DNA from: an uncultured Rickettsiales bacterium
GTDB lineage: Bacteria > Pseudomonadota > Alphaproteobacteria > Rs-D84
Length of the DNA stretch: 25,908 nt
Direction of reading: 5' to 3'
NCBI GenBank assembly: GCA_900550495.1
Contig: URSJ01000012.1
Span: 1-25,908 of the forward strand
Position 1 is the first letter of the stretch; every line of letters begins with the position of its first letter. The notes below the pieces were generated by a model. It saw only the letters and a list, made by a program, of their open reading frames with translations. It was not told the origin of the DNA and ran no database searches. The position numbers and the translations under genes were made by a program. This document shows positions 1-8,803 of this stretch, piece after piece.

Positions 1-1
1 T

Positions 2-301
2 CCGTCGGACACGGTTGTTAGCGCGGGTGCGGATGCGACGAACGCTGGCGGGGGTAATGGTGGTGACATTACAAACGCGTATTATAACCCCGACGATACA
101 ACGCCAAAAAATGCCACTGGTGGTCGCGGTGGTGCGAACGTAACATGGCAATGTGGGGGCCAAACAATCGTCAGTTATGGTGGCGGCGGCGGTGGCGCAT
201 GTATAAATGGAGTATACGACAGAATCGTCAATGGTGGCGATGGTGGCAGTGGCAGCACTGGCACATCAAATACCAGTTATCTGAGAATATACAAGATGTA
301 G
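2..301 (+). CDS. C-terminal end of a glycine-rich protein (5' end outside window)
   Basis: An open frame enters from the left edge and runs 99 codons to a TAG at 299-301. The translation is rich in Gly, Asn, Thr and Ser, with runs such as GGRGGA, YGGGGGGAC and NGGDGGSGS, and ends TSYLRIYKM. Two cysteines (in WQCGG and GACING) could form a disulfide. Such composition is typical of the ends of secreted, surface or fibre-like proteins, but no family can be named from this fragment. A strong hairpin terminator follows about 70 bases downstream, which supports this being a real gene end. There is no start codon in the visible part. Confidence 0.7.
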   Translation, partial: PSDTVVSAGADATNAGGGNGGDITNAYYNPDDTTPKNATGGRGGANVTWQCGGQTIVSYGGGGGGACINGVYDRIVNGGDGGSGSTGTSNTSYLRIYKM

Positions 302-321
302 GAAAAGTGAGCAAGTGAGCA

Positions 322-346
322 AGTGATATGGTTGCCTGTTATCACT
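322..346. repeat. Short inverted repeat after the glycine-rich gene
   Basis: AGTGATA (322-328) is repeated inverted as TATCACT (340-346). Just before it, GAGCAAGTGA is partly duplicated in tandem (about 308-322). It has no T tract, so it is not a classic terminator by itself; it sits 25 bases ahead of one. Confidence 0.4.
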
Positions 347-370
347 AAATTACTCTATCGCTTACGCACT

Positions 371-400
371 AAAAACGGGGCAATGCCCCGTTTTTATTTT
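371..400. terminator. Bidirectional intrinsic terminator between the glycine-rich gene and smpB
   Basis: AAAAACGGGG (371-380) pairs with CCCCGTTTTT (386-395) around a CAATG loop. T runs follow on the + strand, and A runs precede it, so it also ends transcription of smpB on the - strand. The smpB stop codon (394-396) touches the stem. Confidence 0.85.
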
Positions 401-867
401 CCTTTCAGGATTCGTGCTTTGTTTTTATTCCACTCGCGCTGTTTAATTGTTTCACGTTTATCTGCGCGATTTTTTCCATATCCAATGCCCAACAATACCT
501 TTAATTTACCGTGATTGTTGAAATATAATTTCAGTGGCACAATAGTTGCGCCACGTTCCTGTAATTTGCCAATCAGGCGGTTGATTTGTGCACGGTGCAA
601 CAACAACTGGCGCGGACGACGTTCGTCAAAATTCACAATCCGTGCCGCCGTGGGCAATTTCTGAATTTCAACCCCGGCCAAGAATAAATTGTCCCCACGA
701 CGCTGGACAAAGCCGTCAACAATCGTCACCAGGCCATAGCGAATAGATTTAATTTCGGCCCCAGTCAGGGAAATGCCAGCCTCTATGGTGTCAACAATAG
801 AATAACTGAACCGCGCTTTGCGGTTTTCTGAAACCTGGCCAAATTTAATAATATTTCTGCGTGTCAT
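394..867 (-). CDS. smpB: SsrA-binding protein SmpB
   Basis: SmpB binds tmRNA and delivers it to stalled ribosomes for trans-translation. The 157-residue length is normal for the family. Family signatures are visible: NRKARFSYSIVDTIEAGISL then TGAEIKSIR near residues 15-42, the hydrophobic LLLHRAQINRL and VPLKLYFNNHGKLKVLLGI segments, and the basic C-terminal tail GKNRADKRETIKQREWNK, which is the part that reaches into the decoding centre. The ATG at 865-867 gives the expected N-terminus; no strong Shine-Dalgarno sequence precedes it. It is a single-gene unit ending at the bidirectional terminator. Confidence 0.96.
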   Translation of the reverse strand: MTRRNIIKFGQVSENRKARFSYSIVDTIEAGISLTGAEIKSIRYGLVTIVDGFVQRRGDNLFLAGVEIQKLPTAARIVNFDERRPRQLLLHRAQINRLIGKLQERGATIVPLKLYFNNHGKLKVLLGIGYGKNRADKRETIKQREWNKNKARILKGK

Positions 868-926
868 AATAGAAATATTTTACATACATTGTGGCAAATT
901 GCAAATGTTTCGGGAAAATAAATATG

Positions 927-956
927 TTGAACAGGTGGCATTAGATAATCTATAAT
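927..956 (+). promoter_or_regulatory. Sigma-70-type promoter of the lipoprotein gene
   Basis: TTGAAC (927-932) and TATAAT (951-956) are separated by 18 bases. An AGGGGA ribosome binding site (972-977) lies 5 bases before the ATG at 983. Confidence 0.7.
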
Positions 957-982
957 TAGCATAACAGGAAAAGGGGACAATA

Positions 983-2173
983 ATGAAAAAATCTGTATCT
1001 TTGGTGGCGATTCTGGCGTTGGCGGCCTGTGGCAGCGATGGCAGCCCCAGTGGCAACGGAAATCTGCGGTCTAATTATCACGGCCGTGACCAAATAGGGG
1101 CGTTTCCAAATGACGCCGTGGACAGCAATAATAACATAACACGGGTTATGTCGCGCACCGATGCCCAACGCGCAGATTTTGTTAAATACAGATTGACCCT
1201 GAACGGATATGACAATATTCCAACCCAAGAATCGGACTTGCTGGCGATTGCCAATGCGGCATTTAGTATTGCCGCGATAATGCCCGATATTACAAAAGAC
1301 GACAATACGGGTGTAGCAATGCCGTCCTATGATGAAAATGTTTTGCGGGCCGCGTTGTCGGTCATCATGAAGGATATGGGTGCGTGTGCCACCGCCACAG
1401 ACGTTAAAAATTGTATAAGAGAATTAAAAAACACGTCTGGTTTTTCCAGCCGGGTAAAACAGGTCTATGCGAATACCGAAGCAAACCTGACCGCAGACAA
1501 ACTGAATTTCAAGCGCAATGATGGCAGCGACGCAAAATTTACATTTGTAATTGATGATGCCAGTGGCAAAATCACTGGTGTTAAACTGGACGATACGACA
1601 ACGTATACCCGTGAAAAGAACATATTTAAAAACGGCGATAAAACGCTGACATACGTGTCGGGTATGGACGCGCTGTCGCCATTGATGTATTCTGATTTTG
1701 GCAAATACACAATAACAGACGGCACAACAACATCGGCCCAGTTGTTCTATGCCGGCTATGATGACAAGAAAATAGAACCCAGCAATATTGAATTTGACGG
1801 GGCTGAAACGACGGCTGTGTTCAAGGGACGGGCCGTTGGGACGGTTGAAAACGCCACTGCGTCCCAGGATTTGAGCGGTCGCGCAGAATTGCTGCTCAAC
1901 AAATCTGATAAATCTGGCCAATTAAAGGCGTTTTTTGACAACTGGTATGACGTCACTGTGAGCACGAATAATAACATCAGTTTTGATAATTTCCAGGGTG
2001 ACGCGGCATATAAATTTGCAACGTCGGGCGACGGCGCAGCGCACAGTGGCGCAACGTTTAACGTAGAATATTACGGTATGCATGAAAAACAGCCAACCGA
2101 GGCCGTCGGTGGTGCAAAATATGACGAAGGCGATATAAAATTCAATATGGCGTTCGGTGTAAAAAAACAGTAA
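983..2173 (+). CDS. Putative surface lipoprotein with TbpB/FHbp-like C-terminal barrel signature
   Basis: 396 residues. The N-terminus MKKSVSLVAILALAAC is a lipoprotein signal peptide with lipobox LAAC, predicting lipidation at Cys15, followed by a flexible Ser/Gly-rich linker (GSDGSPSGNGN). The body is mixed with no recognisable enzyme motif. The last 100 residues resemble the C-terminal beta-barrel of transferrin-binding-protein-B and factor-H-binding-type lipoproteins: LSGRAELLLNKSD, a Gly/Phe strand pattern, then ATFNVEYYGMHEKQPTEAVG followed by GA, which matches the ADFYG..A.E.GG pattern of those families. This is resemblance only. An outer-membrane location is inferred from the signal. 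A good promoter and RBS precede it and a hairpin terminator follows directly. Confidence 0.75.
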   Translation: MKKSVSLVAILALAACGSDGSPSGNGNLRSNYHGRDQIGAFPNDAVDSNNNITRVMSRTDAQRADFVKYRLTLNGYDNIPTQESDLLAIANAAFSIAAIMPDITKDDNTGVAMPSYDENVLRAALSVIMKDMGACATATDVKNCIRELKNTSGFSSRVKQVYANTEANLTADKLNFKRNDGSDAKFTFVIDDASGKITGVKLDDTTTYTREKNIFKNGDKTLTYVSGMDALSPLMYSDFGKYTITDGTTTSAQLFYAGYDDKKIEPSNIEFDGAETTAVFKGRAVGTVENATASQDLSGRAELLLNKSDKSGQLKAFFDNWYDVTVSTNNNISFDNFQGDAAYKFATSGDGAAHSGATFNVEYYGMHEKQPTEAVGGAKYDEGDIKFNMAFGVKKQ

Positions 2174-2180
2174 AAAAAAT

Positions 2181-2207
2181 CACCCACATTATGTGGGTGT
2201 TTTTATT
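2181..2207. terminator. Bidirectional terminator between the lipoprotein gene and the small membrane protein
   Basis: CACCCACA (2181-2188) pairs with TGTGGGTG (2192-2199) around TTA. It is followed by TTTTTATTT on the + strand and by T8 on the - strand. Both flanking genes converge on it. Confidence 0.88.
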
Positions 2208-2409
2208 TCTTGGTTGCCCAGAACATTGCCCACAACCAACCGATTCCTGTCCAGCATAAAATCCAACTGGCCAGGCGAACCAGAATCATATCCTGTTTCC
2301 CCTTGGCCGTTTGACGCGCAACCCAGGCCGGGGCCAATAAAATTCCGACGAATATCACCGACGCAATCACGTATTTAAACCAAATAAAAATCGTGTGCAA
2401 TGTAATCAT
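2203..2409 (-). CDS. Small membrane protein, superinfection-immunity (Imm_superinfect) type
   Basis: 68 residues. A hydrophobic segment (about residues 8-30, KYVIASVIFVGILLAPAWVA) is followed by a short polar stretch (RQTAKGKQD) and a second hydrophobic segment ending WILCWTGIGWLWAMFWATKK. The WTGIGWLWA pattern is the hallmark of the superinfection-immunity family named after phage T4 Imm, which also occurs widely as chromosomal small membrane proteins of unknown role. The gene lies 77 bases downstream of eno on the same strand and shares a bidirectional terminator with the lipoprotein gene. A phage-exclusion role here is not shown by anything in the sequence. Confidence 0.72.
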   Translation of the reverse strand: MITLHTIFIWFKYVIASVIFVGILLAPAWVARQTAKGKQDMILVRLASWILCWTGIGWLWAMFWATKK

Positions 2410-2429
2410 TGTATCGCTGTGTTATGACA

Positions 2430-2466
2430 AAACGGGGCAACACATTTGTGTCTGTGTCCCCCGTTT
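2430..2466. terminator. Hairpin after eno, possible weak terminator
   Basis: AAACGGGG (2430-2437) pairs with CCCCGTTT (2459-2466), with an inner CACA/TGTG pairing. On the - strand the U tract after it is poor, so it may only attenuate read-through from eno into the small membrane protein gene. Confidence 0.45.
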
Positions 2467-2486
2467 CATCTCGTTCTCTGGTAAAA

Positions 2487-3749
2487 TTATATACCATATT
2501 TTGCGGATTTGTCCAGTTCTTCTTCGATACGCAACAACTGGTTGTATTTCGCCATACGGTCTGTGCGTGACATAGAACCAGTTTTGATTTGACCTGCGTT
2601 TGTCGCCACGGCCAGGTCGGCAATCGTTGTGTCTTCGGTTTCGCCACTGCGGTGCGAAATGATTACGCCGTATTTTGCGTCCTGGGCCATTTTGATTGCA
2701 CGCAATGTTTCGGTCAGTGTGCCAATCTGGTTCACTTTGATAAGAATCGCGTTCGCGACGCCGGCGTCAATTCCGCGATGCAGACGCGCCGGATTTGTCA
2801 CGAACAGGTCGTCGCCAACCAACTGGCATTTTTTGCCGATTACGTCGGTCAGTTTGCGCCACCCGTCCCAGTCCTCTTCGGCCAGGGCGTCTTCAATAGA
2901 AATAATTGGATACTGGGCAATCAGGTTTTCATAGAATTCAATCATCTGGTCAGATGATAATTTTTTGCCTTCAAAATTATAAACGCCGTCGGCATAGAAT
3001 TCAGATGACGCAACGTCCAGACCGATTGAAACCTGGTCGCCGGGGACATATCCTGCGTCGCGAATTGCCGCGATGATTGTGTCCAGTGCCTGGGCGCAAC
3101 TGTGAAAGTTTGGCGCAAAACCGCCTTCGTCGCCGACGTTGGTGGAATTGCCACCTGATTTCAGAATCTTTTTCAAGTGGTGGAATATTTCAGATCCCAT
3201 ACGAATTGCGTCGGCTTCGTTTTTTGCGCCATTTGGGATAATCATAAATTCTTGGGCGTCCAGACCGTTGTCTGCGTGCGCACCACCGTTGATAATGTTC
3301 ATCATCGGACGTGGCAAAACGCACGGATTTTCATTGCCATAGACGTTCGCGATGTATTTATACAATGGCAACCCAGATTGTGCCGCCGCCGCACGTGCCG
3401 CCGCCAGGGACACCGCCAAAATCGCATTTGCCCCCAATTTTCCTTTGTTCGCAGTGCCGTCCAGGGCCAACATTTTTTCGTCCAATGCGGTCTGGTCATC
3501 GGCCGGCATACCGATAATGGCCGGGGCGATAATTTCATTTACGTTTTTGACCGCGGTCATAACGCCTTTGCCCATATATGCGTTGCCACCGTCGCGCAGT
3601 TCCAGTGCTTCAAAACTGCCGGTTGATGCGCCCGATGGCACCGCTGCGCGACCAAATGCGCCACCCGATAATTTAACATCACATTCAATGGTTGGGTTGC
3701 CGCGACTGTCCATAATCTGGCGTGCGTGAACTGACTTTATTTCAAACAT
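2487..3749 (-). CDS. eno: Enolase (phosphopyruvate hydratase)
   Basis: Interconverts 2-phosphoglycerate and phosphoenolpyruvate in glycolysis; cytoplasmic, Mg-dependent. Full length (420 residues). Visible motifs are the N-terminal ARQIMDSRGNPTIE, the loop SGASTG, NIINGGAHADNGLDAQEFMI, the catalytic VGDEGGFAP, the Mg ligands in SIEDALAEEDW and LVGDDLF, the catalytic lysine in LIKVNQIGT, and the C-terminal signature ISHRSGETEDTTIADLAVA. Two ATG codons stand in tandem. AGGAGG lies only 3 bases from the first (3750-3752) but 6 from the second, so the second (3747-3749) is chosen. The gene is divergent from the autotransporter. Confidence 0.97.
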   Translation of the reverse strand: MFEIKSVHARQIMDSRGNPTIECDVKLSGGAFGRAAVPSGASTGSFEALELRDGGNAYMGKGVMTAVKNVNEIIAPAIIGMPADDQTALDEKMLALDGTANKGKLGANAILAVSLAAARAAAAQSGLPLYKYIANVYGNENPCVLPRPMMNIINGGAHADNGLDAQEFMIIPNGAKNEADAIRMGSEIFHHLKKILKSGGNSTNVGDEGGFAPNFHSCAQALDTIIAAIRDAGYVPGDQVSIGLDVASSEFYADGVYNFEGKKLSSDQMIEFYENLIAQYPIISIEDALAEEDWDGWRKLTDVIGKKCQLVGDDLFVTNPARLHRGIDAGVANAILIKVNQIGTLTETLRAIKMAQDAKYGVIISHRSGETEDTTIADLAVATNAGQIKTGSMSRTDRMAKYNQLLRIEEELDKSAKYGI

Positions 3750-3784
3750 CATTTTCCTCCTTTACAGTAATTTAATAATTTGTC

Positions 3785-3814
3785 TTGCCCTTATACCAGA
3801 AATTTTTTTATAAT
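3785..3814 (+). promoter_or_regulatory. Promoter of the autotransporter gene
   Basis: TTGCCC (3785-3790), 18-base spacer, perfect TATAAT (3809-3814). AAGGA (3829-3833) and GGGA (3837-3840) are candidate ribosome binding sites before the ATG at 3846. Confidence 0.7.
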
Positions 3815-3845
3815 GAAACCATAAATTCAAGGAAATGGGAAAAAC

Positions 3846-6800
3846 ATGCGCATTACATTGAAAAAAGTCATATCATTTTTATGCTGTCTGGTGCCGTTTG
3901 GTGCCAGTGCGGCAAATTATCCAGGTGGTCTGACCATTGGACAGAATACGGATAATGTCGCCGTTCCTGCATCAGATAACAGTCTGGTTTTGGGCACAAA
4001 CGGCCTGGACGTATATGAAAGTGTTATTATTGGTGCCGTTCAACAGGCTGGCAAGGGGAAGTTATATGCCGAACAATTATCGGGAACGTTTACTATCCAG
4101 TCTGCTGGTGACATATTTATCGGGCGAGGTAGTAATACTGAGGTGTACTATGGTTTAACCATAGAAAGTGATACACAATTGGCCATAAAAAGTGGAACAG
4201 ACAGTAATATCAATGTCAGCCTGGGGACGGTCACGGCCAACGGTGGATTAGAAATATCTGAAAATATCGGTCGTGTTACAGCGAATGAAATTAGGGCAGA
4301 AAAAGCACTGAAAATTACCGCAAATTCGGCGGATTTGGGCACGGTTTCGGTCAATGGGGCGGACGCGTTATTGGCGTTAAATATCACAGGAGCATTGACG
4401 GTCGACGGGCTGTATTACCAATATGCCGGCACCAATGCGGATATCGTCGGCGTGATAAATACCGGCACGGGTATCCAGTCACATGGCAGTATCCAGAACC
4501 TGGAAGGGTCGGGCGCACTGACCATCAAAACCACCAATGGCGATGTTGATGTAACGGGCAATATTGATAATATGGCCGCCAGTATGATGACGCTTGACGG
4601 CGGTAATATAATGGTGTCTGGCACAATGTCAAACCAGGCGACCGGTAGCACACTGAAAATATTAAATGCGTCGGGCTTGGCTGTGACGGGTGCTGGCACG
4701 GGCGGCGTGTCATTTGTGAACAAAGGTGATTTTACCGCGATTGTGTCGGGCAGAACAGTGTTTGCGTATGGTATGGATTTGTCTGGCATGACATCGTCAA
4801 ATGCGTTTAATTTGACGACTGGGGCACTGGATTTGGGAACTATGCGTGATTTGCAATTGACGCATGGAACCGTGAACATCACAACGACGTCAAACAGTGC
4901 GCTGTCTTTTGATACGGTTGCTAATGAAACAGATGGCAAAGTAAAAATAAACAGTGCCGGCAATTTTACGGCCGAAACGCTGAAAAATAATTCCGAAATG
5001 GAAATCAAGGCTGTTGATTTAACCGCTGATGAATTGATTGTGGGAAATGTCGCAAAAACTACACTAAGTGCGACCAATGCATTGACACTGAACGGTGATA
5101 TTTCCAGCGCTGGGACGACGATGCTGACCGGCGGAAATATGACACTGCAAAACGTCACGAATACAGGCACTATGACTATAAAGTCGCCAACAGATACAAC
5201 CGGCCAAATTAGTATCGCAGGGAATCTGGCATCATCTGGAAGTGCGCATACCGTTCTGCACACGCGCCAAATACGCGTGACGGGTAATATTACAAATTCT
5301 GATAATGCTGTGACAGAAATACTTGGGTCTGACACAGATGGCAGTGATATTCAGTTAGGGCAATTAGTGGTGTCTGGTGGCACACTGAATCTGAAATCAC
5401 TGACAGGGGGCGTTGCCGCGTCATCGGTTTTGTTGACTGATGGTGCAATTACGGCGGATTCTGTGACGCGCAGCATTACTGCAACAAACAATGTAGAAAT
5501 TGCAGGAAATCTGTCAGCGACGGGCGCAGTCGCAACCAACGGTGGCGATATGTCGGTCGGTGCAACCGGGACACCGTTTGTTCTGGCGTCAACAGCGGGT
5601 GATATTACAATCGGTGGCAATGTTTCAGCCGGTGGTGATGGCACCGCGCGTGCAATGCAGTTAAATGCAAAAAACATCAATGTCACAGGTCGTGTTGTCG
5701 CGTTGAACAATGGAACATTGATATTTGGAACTGACGCAAGTCAGAATTTAAATGTAATTGGCGATGTTGATGCCGCTAATGGCATCATAGAGGTTTATGC
5801 CGGCAACGCAACCGCGGCGTCGTGGGCTGGTTATGTTGGAAACCTGATTTTGCATGGTGGCAATATAACCGCGCGGACGGGCAATATTGATTTTTCATCA
5901 GGACTGGTGTTTAACGATTCTGTTCTGACACAGCCGGCCCAGGGTGTTTGGGTCAAAGACGGCACTGAATTGACGCTGATAACCGAAACGCCAGACGGCG
6001 GCAATATTATGCTGGGTGCGTTAAATCTGGGGTCGGGTAAAACACTGACAATGAATTCTGCGGCAAAAATAATTTCTGTCACAGGCGATTATAAAACAAA
6101 CGGAACACTGCACATAAACGCAACCGATGCCACGTTCACAGGTGGCGATATGACAAACGGTGGCGAATTAAATGCCAGTGTTGCGAACAAGTGGAACGCC
6201 GGCAACATTGCCAACACTGGCACGGCAAACATTACCGCAGATACCGCAACGTTTGGCGATGTTGATAATCAGTCTGGCACGTTTAATTTAAATGGCACAA
6301 ATGGCGTGACGGCGGCAAATGTAAAATCTGGCGGAACGATGAACGTTTCATCAACTGGTGCGGTTGCGTTGGCTGGATTGACTGTGTCTGGGGGGCGGAC
6401 GACAATCGCGTCGCCAAATGTCACAGTTGAAAATTCTGTAAATGTGACGGGCGATTTAATTCAGGGTGCGGCGTCAACAAACGGATTAAATCTGACCCAG
6501 AACGGTACATTTACGGTCCAGAATTTAACCGTGTCGGGTGCGTTGAACGCAAATTCTGGCTCGGTTGATTATGTGATTGGTGCGGTGGCGGCAATTGCGG
6601 GCGATATCAATGTTGCGTCTGGCGCGGAAATCAATATCGCCGCCGCTGAAATCAGTGGTAATGACGTCACCAATAATGGCACGATGACATTGAGCGGCGT
6701 CGCGACGGTCAATAACTTTACAAACTATGGCACGGCGACGTTGCACGGGCAATCACTGGGTGTAACGAATACATTTAATGCGACAAATTTGTATCAAAAA

Positions 6801-8747
6801 TTCACAGGCACACTGGCGGCAGGCGATGTGAATATTGACGCGGATTCGTATCGCATTTCTGCCACAGATTTCAATCTGGGGGGCAATTTGAACGCCACAA
6901 ACCTGACGGTGTTCGCTGTGCCTGCAACACACTTGAATGCTAATATTACTGGTAACGTGTCGGGTGGGGTAACGTTTGCTAATCTGGGTAAAATGCACGT
7001 TGGTGGCAATTATCTGTTTAATGACAACAGCAAAGTGTTTGCAAACATCAGCAATAAATCAAGTATGGCCGGATTACCGAATTATTGGTCGACAGTAAGT
7101 CTGGTTGACGATAACACACTGGGCCAGATTACGAATGCGGTATCTGGCGATGGTGCATTGATTACGATTGATGGCAAATTTACATCTGATTTATCATTGG
7201 GGTTGACGCCGGCTGGTGGTATTGGTGGCGGTGCATCAGACCAGGTTGGTATTGCGTTGCGCGAATTGGCCGACGCAGGTGACGCGATTTGGCTGGTTTA
7301 TGCCCAAGGCGGCATCACAGAATCAGGCGACAAATTGCGCAATCTGAACGTTGTGATTTGCAACGCGTCGGGCAGTATTTGCTATGATTATTTTGATGGC
7401 ACGCCGGCTGGTAACTCATCAGCATATTTGACGGTGCGTGATACTGATGGCAATGGCACATCCGACAGTATTTATGTTGTGTTTGACCCACGCTTTGGTG
7501 GGCCGGTGGAATTATTCAAGATTCAGCCGATTGTTGCGCGCAATGCCGATCATACCGATGGCGAATATGTGTCTGCGGGTGCATTAGATGATTTGATTGC
7601 AGGCCAGATGGCAAAACAGGGCTTCTCGGGTCGTCATGCGATTGAATTGTTGCCTGTGTTGTTCCGTGGAACAAACCTGGAAACAATGTCGAACGAATTG
7701 TATAACCGCATGGAGCACTATAACACGTATCGTGATGGTGCGCCGTTATCACGGTTCAGCCGTCTGTTCCAGGCGCGTGAAATTGAACAAATCGCTGGCA
7801 GTGTCATCTTGAACGAACACACCAGTGCGCGTTCATTTGAAGACCACATGCTGGACGAATTTATTTGGAATCGTAATCGCAATCTGAAAAAGGCGTGGGT
7901 TGACGCCGAATACGGAATGTTGTTCCAAAACGTTTCTGATGGCAAGCATGCCGACGGTAACCGTTTCAGCTTCACCGGTGGTTTTGATTGGCAGCATACA
8001 AATACGCTGATTCTGGGGCTGGCGGGCCGCGTGTCGCATATGTCAACCGATGTGTCAGATACGATAAACCTGGGCTATACGGTCGAAAATCCGTTTATTG
8101 CCGGTCATATGGATGCCAAGGTTGCAAATACGAACATCGGCCTGGGTGGTTATTTGATGCAGACATTGGGCGAAAAAACACGCGCGTATGGAAATGCGTT
8201 CTTGGATTTGCATGTGTTTGACATCACACGTCACCAGACATACGTTGACGGCACAATTGATGGCAGTGGTACCGCGTTCGCATTGAACACCGAATGGGGG
8301 CTGTTACACGATTGGCTGAACCAGTATATCGTTGGCAATATGTATGCACGCGCAGGATATAATTTCGGATTCAGGGTCACGGAAAAAGTCGGCGGTCACG
8401 ACTATATGAAAATGGAATCAGACGGATATCTGTCGTTCACGCCAGGGTATTCGTTGACCGCGCAAAAGCGTATTTATCCGTCGGTCTGGTTCCAGGTGCG
8501 TCCATATGCAACAATCGGTGTTGAATACGACGTTCTGGGTGCACCGGACAACGCAAAGTATAAATTTGCGGCGGCGAACAAGTTCACATCATACGATATA
8601 AATATTGACCCGCTGTGGGCAAATATCGGTGGTGGTGTGGAAATGCTGTCAGCAACCGGTTTCCAGGTCGGTCTGGATTACCGTTACCAGTATAACCAGG
8701 ATATCCAATTGCATAATATCAAGATATCCGGCTCATACCGCTTCTAA
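3846..8747 (+). CDS. Large autotransporter (type Va secretion), beta-helical passenger plus beta-barrel
   Basis: 1633 residues. A signal peptide MRITLKKVISFLCCLVPFGA then SA-A predicts cleavage near residue 23. A passenger of about 1100 residues follows, rich in Gly, Asn, Thr, Ala and Val, with repeated short strands of the type GNITNSG, VSGGTLNLKS, ANVKSGGTMNV, as expected for a right-handed beta-helix adhesin. Residues about 1150-1345 form a different, more charged region before the translocator. From about residue 1350 (KKAWVDAEYGML) to the end is an autotransporter beta-barrel of about 285 residues, with alternating aromatic strands and the terminal NIKISGSYRF, whose last Phe is the usual BAM signal. 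Two cysteines (C1172, C1179) are odd, since most passengers lack Cys. Its own promoter and terminator make it a single-gene unit. Adhesion or host contact is inferred; the ligand is unknown. Confidence 0.92.
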   Translation: MRITLKKVISFLCCLVPFGASAANYPGGLTIGQNTDNVAVPASDNSLVLGTNGLDVYESVIIGAVQQAGKGKLYAEQLSGTFTIQSAGDIFIGRGSNTEVYYGLTIESDTQLAIKSGTDSNINVSLGTVTANGGLEISENIGRVTANEIRAEKALKITANSADLGTVSVNGADALLALNITGALTVDGLYYQYAGTNADIVGVINTGTGIQSHGSIQNLEGSGALTIKTTNGDVDVTGNIDNMAASMMTLDGGNIMVSGTMSNQATGSTLKILNASGLAVTGAGTGGVSFVNKGDFTAIVSGRTVFAYGMDLSGMTSSNAFNLTTGALDLGTMRDLQLTHGTVNITTTSNSALSFDTVANETDGKVKINSAGNFTAETLKNNSEMEIKAVDLTADELIVGNVAKTTLSATNALTLNGDISSAGTTMLTGGNMTLQNVTNTGTMTIKSPTDTTGQISIAGNLASSGSAHTVLHTRQIRVTGNITNSDNAVTEILGSDTDGSDIQLGQLVVSGGTLNLKSLTGGVAASSVLLTDGAITADSVTRSITATNNVEIAGNLSATGAVATNGGDMSVGATGTPFVLASTAGDITIGGNVSAGGDGTARAMQLNAKNINVTGRVVALNNGTLIFGTDASQNLNVIGDVDAANGIIEVYAGNATAASWAGYVGNLILHGGNITARTGNIDFSSGLVFNDSVLTQPAQGVWVKDGTELTLITETPDGGNIMLGALNLGSGKTLTMNSAAKIISVTGDYKTNGTLHINATDATFTGGDMTNGGELNASVANKWNAGNIANTGTANITADTATFGDVDNQSGTFNLNGTNGVTAANVKSGGTMNVSSTGAVALAGLTVSGGRTTIASPNVTVENSVNVTGDLIQGAASTNGLNLTQNGTFTVQNLTVSGALNANSGSVDYVIGAVAAIAGDINVASGAEINIAAAEISGNDVTNNGTMTLSGVATVNNFTNYGTATLHGQSLGVTNTFNATNLYQKFTGTLAAGDVNIDADSYRISATDFNLGGNLNATNLTVFAVPATHLNANITGNVSGGVTFANLGKMHVGGNYLFNDNSKVFANISNKSSMAGLPNYWSTVSLVDDNTLGQITNAVSGDGALITIDGKFTSDLSLGLTPAGGIGGGASDQVGIALRELADAGDAIWLVYAQGGITESGDKLRNLNVVICNASGSICYDYFDGTPAGNSSAYLTVRDTDGNGTSDSIYVVFDPRFGGPVELFKIQPIVARNADHTDGEYVSAGALDDLIAGQMAKQGFSGRHAIELLPVLFRGTNLETMSNELYNRMEHYNTYRDGAPLSRFSRLFQAREIEQIAGSVILNEHTSARSFEDHMLDEFIWNRNRNLKKAWVDAEYGMLFQNVSDGKHADGNRFSFTGGFDWQHTNTLILGLAGRVSHMSTDVSDTINLGYTVENPFIAGHMDAKVANTNIGLGGYLMQTLGEKTRAYGNAFLDLHVFDITRHQTYVDGTIDGSGTAFALNTEWGLLHDWLNQYIVGNMYARAGYNFGFRVTEKVGGHDYMKMESDGYLSFTPGYSLTAQKRIYPSVWFQVRPYATIGVEYDVLGAPDNAKYKFAAANKFTSYDINIDPLWANIGGGVEMLSATGFQVGLDYRYQYNQDIQLHNIKISGSYRF

Positions 8748-8758
8748 GGTAAAAAACA

Positions 8759-8783
8759 CCCCACCGATTGGTGGGGATTTTTA
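8759..8783. terminator. Bidirectional terminator between the autotransporter and tatD
   Basis: CCCCACC (8759-8765) pairs with GGTGGGG (8770-8776) around GATT. ATTTTTA follows on the + strand and TGTTTTTT on the - strand, so it serves both convergent units. Confidence 0.9.
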
Positions 8784-8803
8784 TTGACCCAGAAACATTT
8801 ATA

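Noticed and set aside
3177..3626. A long + strand open frame across eno
   Set aside because: Antisense shadow of a highly conserved enolase gene.
4415..5335. A 306-codon - strand open frame inside the autotransporter gene
   Set aside because: Antisense shadow of the repetitive Gly/Asn/Thr-rich passenger; composition is biased to Val, Ser and Pro and no start signal is present.
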